Shown here piece by piece: positions 33,078 through 40,452 of a DNA stretch of 64,000 nt (position 1 is the stretch's first letter; each line of letters begins with the position of its first letter). The notes beneath the pieces are model-generated. The model worked only from the letters and a program-made list of their open reading frames with translations. It had not been told where the DNA came from and searched no databases. The position numbers and the translations under genes are program-made. The DNA comes from Corbicula japonica (taxonomy: Eukaryota > Mollusca > Bivalvia > Venerida > Cyrenidae), in contig JAZAYU010000037.1 of assembly GCA_038501625.1 (NCBI GenBank), positions 806,001 through 870,000 of the forward strand, given 5' to 3'.

Positions 33078-33399
33078 AGTGACTGACGATATGTAAATAG
33101 TGTAAATTTACATTTTTATTTTTTTTTAAAGTAACATACCTTATGATTATTAAACATGTACGGACTTTTCATTGTTTATATGTATTTATATATATATTAT
33201 ATGTAATCGTCATTGTCTAAAAATAACATTCAAACCACAGCATAACTATGAATTGGTGAAGTCACGTGATGATCTAAAGATATCTACCAATGACGAACCG
33301 ATTCTAAAAATAACCACCAATTGCAAAACACAATCAGTCTATATCAAGAAGACCACCGCATGAAACCATCACTTTGATTGAAGACACTAAACGAGTAGC
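33078..33399. promoter_or_regulatory. Intergenic region with two CTAAAAATAA boxes
   Basis: AT-rich spacer before the BIR gene, with CTAAAAATAA at 33217-33226 and 33304-33313 and a run of TATATA at about 33185-33200. The boxes match the MEF2 consensus and also occur in the TIR. Confidence 0.45.
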
Positions 33400-33879
33400 A
33401 TGGATCAAAGTGATTCTATCATGACCAACAAATTTATCAAACCAGATTTGATGTTTTACGAAGATAGACTGCAAACGTTTGAATATTGGTCGAAACAAAT
33501 TAGACCGAATAAAGAAGCATTGACCAAAGCAGGTTTTTACTATACAGGCACTGCGGACAAAGTGACTTGTTTTGCCTGCGGGGTGAATTTGTCGTCATGG
33601 GAACCCACCGATGAACCCTGGGCGGAACATGAAACATGGTCTCCGGCTTGCATTTACTTGAAAATGACTGGTTACAAAACCGAGACAGAGAAGCAATCTA
33701 AACTGGGATTCGCCCCAGCATTTGGTCAAAACAGTGGACATACTTTTGGATTCGGGACAACCGAGACAGGGAAGCAATCTAAACTGGGATTTGCCCCAGC
33801 ATTTGGTCAAAACAATGGACATACTTTTGGATTTGGGACAAACAGCATCACTGGATCCAATCTATTTGTGAAACGCTAG
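33400..33879 (+). CDS. Polinton-encoded BIR-domain protein with FG-rich tail
   Basis: 159 residues. One BIR domain (about residues 18-92) has RLQTFEYWSKQIRPNKEALT, the YYTG turn and zinc ligands CFACGVNLSSWE ... AEHETWSPAC. The tail holds two nearly perfect 27-residue repeats encoded by an exact 81-bp duplication (33679-33759 and 33760-33840), each with LGFAPAFGQN and HTFGFG. Phe-Gly repeats recall nucleoporin FG motifs. BIR proteins of insect DNA viruses and host IAPs block apoptosis. By analogy this one may keep the host cell alive during element replication, but caspase-binding features cannot be judged here. No RING is present. A relative lies just outside the element at 29584-29931. Confidence 0.85.
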   Translation: MDQSDSIMTNKFIKPDLMFYEDRLQTFEYWSKQIRPNKEALTKAGFYYTGTADKVTCFACGVNLSSWEPTDEPWAEHETWSPACIYLKMTGYKTETEKQSKLGFAPAFGQNSGHTFGFGTTETGKQSKLGFAPAFGQNNGHTFGFGTNSITGSNLFVKR

Positions 33880-33881
33880 TC

Positions 33882-34049
33882 ATGTTTGCACTGTTCTATA
33901 TTACAGTGATGTTAATAGATGAATTGGAGTGGTGGTTGAGATGTAGACAGTTACGGATTGAAGCTAGAGAAGGTGCAGATAGACTAGCAAACATTTTAGG
34001 TGTATATATAGAGCAAAGAAGAACCTCACTGTATGCTAAATTATTGTAA
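33882..34049 (+). CDS. Small membrane-anchored protein of the Polinton
   Basis: An ATG two bases after the BIR stop codon opens 55 codons: a hydrophobic start (MFALFYITVMLIDELEWW), then a charged helix (RIEAREGADRLANIL) and a basic end. It resembles a short signal-anchor peptide followed by an amphipathic helix. The tight spacing to its neighbours supports it as a gene. No family was recognised. Confidence 0.45.
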   Translation: MFALFYITVMLIDELEWWLRCRQLRIEAREGADRLANILGVYIEQRRTSLYAKLL

Positions 34050-34092
34050 TTTGTTTATAAGAATGATTGACTGTATATGTAAATAAAACAAA

Positions 34093-35196
34093 ATGTCAAA
34101 CTGGAAACAGTATTTGTCTTCTATTTACTTTGATCCAAGTTCCCCTGCCAGTTTTCTCGGACCTGAAAAACTGTACCAGTATGTCAAGTCCCAAAACAAA
34201 ATGAAGATCGGTAGACAACGTATAAGACAATGGTTACAGGACCAAGAATCTTATTCATTGACCCGGGGTGTAAGACGAAAATTCCCTCGCTCGAGGGTGA
34301 TTGTGAATGGTTTGGATAGTCAATGGGATATAGACTTGATGGACATGGTTGATTTGTCCAAAGATAATGATGGTAACAAGTATGTGTTGGTGACAATCGA
34401 TATATTCTCGCGATATGCTCACGTCCAGTCTATCAAAAGTAAAAAGGGTACTGATGTCAGAGATGCCCTTTATACTATTTTATCTGGACCAAGGAAACCC
34501 AATACAGTACGAAGTGATTTGGGTATGGAATTCAGATCCAAGGAGGTCAATAAATATTTATCTAGTCTCGGTATTCACCACTTTTATGCATACAATACAG
34601 AAACAAAAGCCAATTACGCCGAGCGATTAATTAAAACATTGAAACACAAGATATTCCGCTACCTGTTACAGAACAGAACAAAGAGGTATATTAACGTCCT
34701 ACAGCAGCTTGTCAATAGCTACAATGCAACGGTACACCGTAGTTTAGGAGTTGCGCCTGACGCTATTACCCGAGGGAATGAAGGTGAAAGTCGACTTCAA
34801 CAGTATTTGCTGAGAAACAAAAAACCTCACGCAACAACGAAAAGATACAAATTTAGAATTGGTCAAACCGTTCGTCTGTCGTACATCCGGGGCATATTCG
34901 ATCGTGAATACTCACAGAAATGGACCGGTGAAATATTCAAAGTGGATTCACGTTTCAAACGACAAGGTATTCCGATTTATGAATTGAAAGACTTTAATGG
35001 ACAGGAAGTCAAAGGCACATTCAACGATCAAGAAATCCAAGCTGTGTCTGTTGACGCAGCCACTGAGTACCATATTGAGAAAATACTTAAAAGAAGAGTG
35101 AGAAACAAGCAAAGACAAGTGTTAGTACGTTGGCTTCACTGGCCAAAACAGTATGACAGTTGGATACCGGAAAATGACGTCATCAATTATTCATAG
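34093..35196 (+). CDS. INT: Polinton integrase (retroviral type) with chromodomain
   Basis: 367 residues. A short helical N-terminus (QRIRQWLQDQ) is followed by the RNase-H-like rve core with the DDE triad: Asp in QWDIDLMDM (about residue 80), Asp in VRSDLGMEF (about 142) and Glu in NYAERLIKTLK (about 177), giving D,D-35-E spacing. The tail has an SH3-like segment (IGQTVRLSYI, FDREYSQKWTGEIFKV) and a C-terminal chromodomain (EYHIEKILKRR, VLVRWLHWPKQYDSWIPE) at about 325-367, which can steer insertion to methylated histones. It catalyses insertion with the 6-bp duplication seen here. All catalytic residues are present. Confidence 0.96.
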   Translation: MSNWKQYLSSIYFDPSSPASFLGPEKLYQYVKSQNKMKIGRQRIRQWLQDQESYSLTRGVRRKFPRSRVIVNGLDSQWDIDLMDMVDLSKDNDGNKYVLVTIDIFSRYAHVQSIKSKKGTDVRDALYTILSGPRKPNTVRSDLGMEFRSKEVNKYLSSLGIHHFYAYNTETKANYAERLIKTLKHKIFRYLLQNRTKRYINVLQQLVNSYNATVHRSLGVAPDAITRGNEGESRLQQYLLRNKKPHATTKRYKFRIGQTVRLSYIRGIFDREYSQKWTGEIFKVDSRFKRQGIPIYELKDFNGQEVKGTFNDQEIQAVSVDAATEYHIEKILKRRVRNKQRQVLVRWLHWPKQYDSWIPENDVINYS

Positions 35197-35274
35197 TCAC
35201 GTGATCTCCACTTTATTTACTGTGATCCGTACAGTTTACCGCATTTGTTTTATAGAAACCCTGAAGAAAACATC

Positions 35275-35805
35275 ATGTTCATCACTAATATGGTGTTCAG
35301 TGCCTATATCGGATGTCATATGGACTTGAGAAATCTTTGCTATCGATTAACTAACGTCAGATACGATCCAAGACGTTTTCCGGGACTTATATGGCAGCAC
35401 AAATCCATCGGTGGAAACTGTTTAATTTTCGCTAACGGGGCCATCAACTGTAGCGGAAAAGTAGCCTGTCCAAAAGAGGGACGTCTGAGACTGAGGCGAT
35501 ATGTGAGAAAGCTACAGAGACTAGGGTACCCCGTACATCTCACAAAGGTTAAATGGATTACATTATCCGCAACGCATACCATGAATAATGCGATCGACAT
35601 ACCGAAGCTTGTGTTAGAAAGACCCATGGTTATTTACGAACCAGAACTATTTTCAGCCGCCAATTTTAGAGTAGAAAGAATCAACTTTAGCTGTTTTCAT
35701 AGTGGAAAAGTGGTCATAACGGGCGTGACATCGAGGAAACAAATGGATGATATCGTATATCCTACACTCGTTGAGTTGGAACTGTATACACGTAATAAGG
35801 AGTGA
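35275..35805 (+). CDS. TATA-binding protein (TBP) homologue of the Polinton
   Basis: The ATG at 35275 gives 176 residues, the length of the TBP saddle core. Two repeats are visible. Repeat 1 (about 5-88) has FSAYIGCHMDLRNL, YDPRRFPGLIW, CLIFANGAINCSG and a YVRKLQRLGYP helix. Repeat 2 (about 95-170) has AIDIPKLVLE, the hallmark YEPELF, CFHSGKVVITG and a YPTLVELELY end. The four Phe that kink the TATA box in eukaryotic TBP (after PxR, in LIF-xxG, in EPELF, in F-xSGK) are all present, at 35, 52, 126 and 141. It probably binds promoter DNA and recruits polymerase for the element's genes. The open frame continues 30 bases upstream but without an ATG. It sits between integrase and the capsid genes. 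Confidence 0.9.
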   Translation: MFITNMVFSAYIGCHMDLRNLCYRLTNVRYDPRRFPGLIWQHKSIGGNCLIFANGAINCSGKVACPKEGRLRLRRYVRKLQRLGYPVHLTKVKWITLSATHTMNNAIDIPKLVLERPMVIYEPELFSAANFRVERINFSCFHSGKVVITGVTSRKQMDDIVYPTLVELELYTRNKE

Positions 35806-35984
35806 GGCGGAATAAACAACAAGCATCCAAAAAGCGTACACTATTAAACTCAACTTCAAAATACTTTAATGAAAAGAAAAGACTGTTACTAAGAACTCGT
35901 AACCAGCTAAGCGTTATTCTGGACGGACCATCAGAGAAGCGTAAGAATGACACGAAACTAGGATTCATAACAAATCATGGATAG
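35799..35984 (+). other. Basic open frame without ATG after the TBP gene
   Basis: Overlapping the end of the TBP gene, a frame is open for 61 codons and very rich in Lys/Arg (RNKQQASKKRTLLN, NEKKRLLLRTRNQL), ending eight bases into the next gene. It has no ATG. It could be translated by a ribosomal frameshift from the TBP frame or from a non-AUG start, or it may be mere chance. Such size and charge recall virion core peptides, but that is speculative. Confidence 0.25.
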
Positions 35985-36447
35985 CTTTTACCTCTATCTC
36001 CATAGTCAAGATTCTCCCGACATACGTAAGAATAACAACCCTTCAGAGTTTTGGATCCAGCTCCCAAAATCGTATCATTTGGATGGGCAGTGGGCGTGCG
36101 CTTTAACGGAAATTACGCTTGACTGCGATTTTACACCGATATCCAAACGTTTGTACTTGTGTTGCGATTTCATCGAAGAAACGTACGTAAGAAATACGCT
36201 TATACCTGTACTAAGAAACGTGGAAATTGGTACTAAATCTAAAAAGTTGCTGTCTACAGAGTTCACTCGACTGACCTATCAGCCGGTGACCGTCACCCAA
36301 CTGACATCCTTAAGACTGTATATTAAAGACGAACATTTGAACCCAGTCATCTTTGGGACAAACGACCTACACTGTGTTATACATTTCAAAAAATATGGGC
36401 TCGATAGAAGTATACGATGCGGAACAACAAAAATGGGTTCCTTATAA
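35977..36447 (+). CDS. Penton-like minor capsid protein
   Basis: 156 residues starting MDSFYLYLHSQDSPD. The opening FYLYLxS, then NNPSEFWIQLP, the LDGQWACALTEI strand and a LCCDFIEETYV strand are the pattern of the Polinton/adintovirus single-jelly-roll penton protein, which occupies capsid vertices. It is shorter than many of these, yet there is no sign of a broken frame; its last 53 bases overlap the next gene in another frame. Neighbours are the major capsid and protease genes, as expected for the morphogenesis module. Confidence 0.7.
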   Translation: MDSFYLYLHSQDSPDIRKNNNPSEFWIQLPKSYHLDGQWACALTEITLDCDFTPISKRLYLCCDFIEETYVRNTLIPVLRNVEIGTKSKKLLSTEFTRLTYQPVTVTQLTSLRLYIKDEHLNPVIFGTNDLHCVIHFKKYGLDRSIRCGTTKMGSL

Positions 36448-36763
36448 CCCTGACCCGGAAGTCCTGTATCAACATTTAAAAGATTTAAGAGACGGATACG
36501 TTCAGCCTGATCATCTAGGGCGATATATTGTGGGCAGCGGCGCTAGAAATAGACAAATAGCCGAAATGAACAAACAAAAGGAAACACCGACAGTGAATCT
36601 GGTGTCGCCAATAGCGCAGGCCAATGAAATGGCGCAATCTGATGTCGACCGTGAAAAAAAGCGTAAGAATAACATGGCAAAAAAAAAGCGTAAGAATGAC
36701 CCTGTATTGTTTGCGAAATCAAAACAACCTAAATTGGAATATCTCCAAGATAACGCCTTCTAA
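36395..36763 (+). CDS. Small Polinton protein with basic tail
   Basis: The ATG at 36395 gives 122 residues. The N-terminal half (IEVYDAEQQKWVPYNPDPEV, YQHLKDLRDGYVQ) is acidic and aromatic. The C-terminal part has two nuclear-localisation-like clusters (DREKKRKNN and AKKKRKND). It overlaps the penton gene by 53 bases and ends two bases before the capsid gene. This position suggests a minor virion or DNA-binding protein. I do not recognise a defined family. Confidence 0.6.
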   Translation: MGSIEVYDAEQQKWVPYNPDPEVLYQHLKDLRDGYVQPDHLGRYIVGSGARNRQIAEMNKQKETPTVNLVSPIAQANEMAQSDVDREKKRKNNMAKKKRKNDPVLFAKSKQPKLEYLQDNAF

Positions 36764-36765
36764 AC

Positions 36766-38025
36766 ATGTCTCGTCAAGATTATCATCAAGAACATTTGTC
36801 ATTGTTTGTCCCGGCTCCTACAGACACGTCCATCTTGTCTAGAGAGTGGATCGACTTTCGACCCGTGAATCAAGTCACAGACGCATCGGTTCTTGATTTT
36901 AACATACCACCCCAGGGGGCTTCGTACATTGACCTTAAAAGAAGTGTTTTAAATATCAAAGTTAAACTGATCAGAGGGGATGGTTCTCCGCTTCAAGACG
37001 GTGAAGGACTGGCACCAGTCAATCTAACGCTTCACTCGATATTTCGTCAAGTGGACGTGACCTTCCAGCAAAAGAACTTACCGCATACTGGAACTAACTA
37101 TCCATACAAGGCCTATATCGACACAATACTCAATACAAACGTCAATGAACACACTGTTTTGGGCGGAAGTCAGTTGTTTTACAAAGATAATGGAGATGCG
37201 TCTACCAACGACGCCATAAAAGGATCGAACAGTGGTCTATATATTAGAGGCGTGAAAACTAAGCTCAGCGCAATTCTGGACTTGGAAGGTCCTTTGCACT
37301 TGGATATTTTTCAACAATCCCGGTTACTCGTAAATGGAGTTTCGATCGGGTTAAAATTGTGGCAAGGACACGATTCCTTTCGAATCATAACGGATTCCCT
37401 GGCTCCGGACTACAAAATTCAGATCGTTGACGCTCGTTTCAAGCTGTGCGTCCTAAAACCTACCAGTGCCATGTTGTTGGCCAATGAGAAAATGATCCAA
37501 GAGGTACCGGCCATGTACCCCTATCTACGGTCAGACATAAAAACCGTATCGGTAGCCGCGGGACAATATGGCTTTAGCGCGGATGACATGTTTCAAGGTC
37601 TTGTACCAAGCAAGTTGATTGTTGGTCTCGTGTCAAGCGCTGCTTACAACGGAGACTACGGCAAGAACCCCTTTAATTTTGGTCATTACGATCTCAATTC
37701 ATTGGGTTTATACATTGACGGTCAAGCCATACCCACACAGCCCCTACAACCAAACTACGCTTCAAATCAGTATACCGAATGTTATAGAACGCTCACGCAG
37801 CACAAAAAGGACATTCACATCAGCTTTGAAGATTATAAGAAGGGATACTGTTTCTACATATTGAACGTGGATCCGTTTTATACTTTCAACAGTAAAAGAA
37901 GGGGTCACTGCCGCCTCGAACTAAAATTTGGCACCGCCCTACCAGAGAGTGTTACAATGATTATGTACGCCAGTTTTCCAGAAATACTCCACATTGATCG
38001 GGCCAGAGCCGTATTTGTAAAATGA
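36766..38025 (+). CDS. MCP: Major capsid protein (double jelly roll, hexon-like)
   Basis: 419 residues. It opens with LFVPAPTDTSILSREWIDFR, then PPQGASYIDLKRSVLNIKVK, typical of the Polinton major capsid protein (formerly PY), followed by LHSIFRQVDVTFQQK and YPYKAYIDTILN. A second beta-rich half contains PYLRSDIKTVSVAAG, YGKNPFNFGHYDLNSLGLYI and a C-terminal RRGHCRLELKFGTALP strand. It would form trimeric capsomers of an icosahedral shell. Length is in the usual range and the frame is intact. The gene begins two bases after the previous stop and its stop overlaps the protease start (ATGA). Confidence 0.92.
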   Translation: MSRQDYHQEHLSLFVPAPTDTSILSREWIDFRPVNQVTDASVLDFNIPPQGASYIDLKRSVLNIKVKLIRGDGSPLQDGEGLAPVNLTLHSIFRQVDVTFQQKNLPHTGTNYPYKAYIDTILNTNVNEHTVLGGSQLFYKDNGDASTNDAIKGSNSGLYIRGVKTKLSAILDLEGPLHLDIFQQSRLLVNGVSIGLKLWQGHDSFRIITDSLAPDYKIQIVDARFKLCVLKPTSAMLLANEKMIQEVPAMYPYLRSDIKTVSVAAGQYGFSADDMFQGLVPSKLIVGLVSSAAYNGDYGKNPFNFGHYDLNSLGLYIDGQAIPTQPLQPNYASNQYTECYRTLTQHKKDIHISFEDYKKGYCFYILNVDPFYTFNSKRRGHCRLELKFGTALPESVTMIMYASFPEILHIDRARAVFVK

Positions 38026-38450
38026 ATAACTTAGAAATCGAACGTGTTTTGAGAGGATTCCCGGTTATGGTGTGCGCTGCTGACCAAATTACAATTCAAC
38101 ATGGAAGATTTGTTATTTGTAATACGGATACATCAGGAGGGAGGGGTAAACATTGGGTCACGTTTTATTTCAACGCCAATGGACCCTACGAATTTTTCGA
38201 TTCTCTGGGAAAACCACCGAACTACTACGGGTTTCAACATCTACTAGACCGACCCTACTGGATGAATTGCGATCAAATACAGGACTCTCATTCGAACGTG
38301 TGTGGACAATATTGTATTTTTTATGTCATAAACAGTGCCGCCGGAATGACAATGAAAAACATTGTACAACCATTTAATATTCGTAACAGAACTATGAATG
38401 ATGACTTTGTTGTTAACTTTGTAAATAAGAAAAAATGGAATGTAATGTAA
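38022..38450 (+). CDS. PRO: Adenovirus-type cysteine protease (capsid maturation)
   Basis: 142 residues with the Ulp1/adenain-like catalytic order: His in GKHWVTFYF (about 44), Asp in FFDSLGKPP (about 59), Gln/Cys in SNVCGQYCIFY (about 93-97). It would cleave precursors of capsid proteins. The start codon overlaps the capsid gene stop by four bases. Length is at the short end for the family but all catalytic positions are present. Confidence 0.9.
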   Translation: MNNLEIERVLRGFPVMVCAADQITIQHGRFVICNTDTSGGRGKHWVTFYFNANGPYEFFDSLGKPPNYYGFQHLLDRPYWMNCDQIQDSHSNVCGQYCIFYVINSAAGMTMKNIVQPFNIRNRTMNDDFVVNFVNKKKWNVM

Positions 38451-38490
38451 ATAAAAACAAACAAGGAATGCATTTTCTTTGTATTTTATT
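38450..38490. terminator. Facing polyadenylation signals between convergent genes
   Basis: AATAAA at 38450-38455 serves the plus-strand genes, and TTTATT at 38485-38490 is an AATAAA on the minus strand for the leftward genes. The two stop codons are only 89 bases apart. Confidence 0.6.
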
Positions 38491-38539
38491 GAATATGTGT
38501 TCATATGAATAAAATGTTGAAGAGTAAAATGTCTTTGCT

Positions 38540-38761
38540 TTAAAAAGAAATCCAGTCCAGGTTTTTTGGTTTTGTCGTCTTTTTTGGTTCACGTATTCCT
38601 GGGGGAGGTTGAGGTACACTTGGGATTTTTGTCTTCCTTTCTTTATTTGTGGTTTTTACAAGCGTTTTGGTTTCATCGCTCTTTGACCGTTCGCCGAAAC
38701 CATCCATAGTTCTCTGTAGTCTTTGATATTTCTCGTAAGGTATGAGAATGAATTTGTCCAT
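38540..38761 (-). CDS. Small Polinton protein (MDKFILIPYEKYQRL)
   Basis: 73 residues: a short N-terminal motif (FILIPYEKYQRLQ) followed by a Lys/Pro-rich low-complexity tail (PSVPQPPPGIREPKK). A similar N-terminal motif is, to my recollection, common in Polinton small proteins, but no function is known to me. It begins two bases after the stop of the upstream gene and ends the leftward gene cluster. Confidence 0.6.
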   Translation of the reverse strand: MDKFILIPYEKYQRLQRTMDGFGERSKSDETKTLVKTTNKERKTKIPSVPQPPPGIREPKKTTKPKNLDWISF

Positions 38762-38763
38762 GA

Positions 38764-39087
38764 TTACTGCAACACGGATTCTAGGTAGGTGGACGCTGTT
38801 TTCACCAACATATAAATCAGTCTCTGTTTATCTCGTATCGCGACCTTCTTCTGTTGGTATCCGATTTTCCTATTACTCAAAAGGTACACGAATCGCCGCT
38901 GACGTTTAAGGCGAGTTCTCTCTGATGGAGTCAAAGGTATTTTGAACTTTAATATATTATAGGCAATCTGACATAACGCTCTCAGTTGTTGCTTGGTAAT
39001 GGTGTGTAGAAGGGCTTTCCATTGTGCAGACGTTGTCTGTAGTAACAATTGTAGGAAATGACGTTGCTGTCTGATAAGTTCCACCAT
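38764..39087 (-). CDS. Small helical Polinton protein
   Basis: 107 residues, all-helical in appearance: FLQLLLQTTSAQWKALLHTI, KQQLRALCQIAYNILK, then LTPSERTRLKRQRRFVYLLS and a basic stretch. Proteins with this LLxT...QLxALxxIxxNIL layout recur in animal Polintons as far as I recall. Function unknown. It starts two bases after the ATPase stop, so both are probably made from the same transcription unit. Confidence 0.6.
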   Translation of the reverse strand: MVELIRQQRHFLQLLLQTTSAQWKALLHTITKQQLRALCQIAYNILKFKIPLTPSERTRLKRQRRFVYLLSNRKIGYQQKKVAIRDKQRLIYMLVKTASTYLESVLQ

Positions 39088-39089
39088 TC

Positions 39090-39737
39090 TTACGTCAGTC
39101 TGTATATAACGGGATCTTCTGTAGGGAATATGTTGGTTCTTAGTCGGTACTTGTCTTCGCCATGAGGGCTCGTGTCTACCAATAAGTAACCATGAGTCAA
39201 GGCGTCTTCATACGCTTTCATGAATCCTTTAGATTTTCCCGGGTAGAGCTGCCGACCAAGAATGCCTACCTGAGATACGTCTCTGACATTTCTCATGAGC
39301 ACCAGGTACCAAGTGTTCAGCGCAATGGTTCTAGCGTGTTTTCCTCCAGGAAATAAATTTTGCGTAATCAGAATCACTGACACTTTTCTGTGATGACAGC
39401 CTTGGGTAAATAACAATTCCATGTCTTTACTTTGTGTGACTTGATGCATTAAATCGTCAACAATAATCAGTTTGTGGCGTCGGTCACGCGTAAAATCATC
39501 TAGTTCTTCTACAGATGGTAGCCCTTCTTTACTATGAAAGTTAGGAATGGTCCGTTCCATATGGTCAAACACATCTTGATGTATACCGTAACAGTACAGT
39601 ACTTGAGAAGGCGGGTCTTTAGAATACATATCCGGTAAATGTTTTAAAAACTTGTACACCCATTGCGTTTTACCGCTTCCGGTTTGTCCACTTATGCAAA
39701 TACTCGAGCAGGGTTCAAAGGTTAGCGTAGCTTTCAT
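39090..39737 (-). CDS. ATP: FtsK/HerA-type genome-packaging ATPase
   Basis: 215 residues. Walker A is GQTGSGKT near residue 18, Walker B is KLIIVDDL near 90, and the sensor-like SVILITQNLFPGG near 120 follows. It would pump element DNA into the capsid using ATP. Its ATG overlaps the upstream stop codon (TAATG). Size matches Polinton and virophage packaging ATPases, and no break is seen. Confidence 0.93.
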   Translation of the reverse strand: MKATLTFEPCSSICISGQTGSGKTQWVYKFLKHLPDMYSKDPPSQVLYCYGIHQDVFDHMERTIPNFHSKEGLPSVEELDDFTRDRRHKLIIVDDLMHQVTQSKDMELLFTQGCHHRKVSVILITQNLFPGGKHARTIALNTWYLVLMRNVRDVSQVGILGRQLYPGKSKGFMKAYEDALTHGYLLVDTSPHGEDKYRLRTNIFPTEDPVIYRLT

Positions 39738-40006
39738 TATTTCTTGAGTTTTGGATTTGGCAACGCGTATCCTATAGAGCTACTCAACAAAGTGATCCAC
39801 AATTCACTACTTCCGTTGTGTAAAGATAGATTAATGATCGATGTGATGATGATGATGTATACAATAATCATTTGACAAAAGTAGACAATTTCGGCCTGAG
39901 GTACTCGGGTACCTAACAAGTGCCACTTTTCTCCATTGGATCCACTTTCTTCTTCATGGGGTAAATGAATAAAACTTTCCCTTTCTGGTATGTCGCCCGT
40001 ATCCAT
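39737..40006 (-). CDS. Polinton membrane protein
   Basis: The inner ATG at 40004-40006 gives 89 residues. A polar, acidic N-terminus (PHEEESGSNGEKWHLLGTR) precedes one strong membrane helix (VYFCQMIIVYIIIITSIINL) and a second weak hydrophobic patch (LWITLLSSSIGYALP). The frame is open further upstream, but the longer version adds an unrelated hydrophobic start. It may sit in a virion or replication membrane. First gene of a tightly packed leftward cluster. Confidence 0.6.
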   Translation of the reverse strand: MDTGDIPERESFIHLPHEEESGSNGEKWHLLGTRVPQAEIVYFCQMIIVYIIIITSIINLSLHNGSSELWITLLSSSIGYALPNPKLKK

Positions 40007-40452
40007 ATTCTTACGTATAACGTCTGGGTGGTATAGTGAGAAAAAAAACGAGTGTATTCTTACAATTTTATTCACAGAGATAACACTTATTGATACATAC
40101 TTACAGATATTTTATTTTATCAAGACAAAAATCAAACAACCTAAGTCTAAAATTAAACAGTACAAAACAAAAATCAATCATCATTAGACAAAACTTAAAC
40201 GATACATGACAAAATTCAATCGACAAGAGACAAAAACGAATCAGCATCCTATGGGAATTTACACGTTATAGGGTCAAAACTGATTCAACCGTGACATTTT
40301 TTGTTCAACATGAGACACAAATTGAACAATTCTTGACAAAAACTGTTCAATACATGACACAAATTGTTCAGTTCATGACAAAAATGAAACAACACGAGGT
40401 AAGCATATGAAAAAAAAAATCACATTTTATATACAACAAACAATTTTTAAAA
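40007..40452 (-). promoter_or_regulatory. AT-rich intergenic region with iterated GACAAAA motif
   Basis: From about 40110 to 40395 a TGACAAAA(A/T)T-like core followed by a short A/C/T-rich tail recurs roughly ten to twelve times every 19-24 bases. The region separates the polymerase stop from the leftward ATPase cluster, so it should hold that cluster's promoter. Confidence 0.5.

Noticed and set aside
37619..37864. ORF inside the major capsid gene in another frame
   Set aside because: Overlaps strongly supported capsid coding sequence and has no independent signal.
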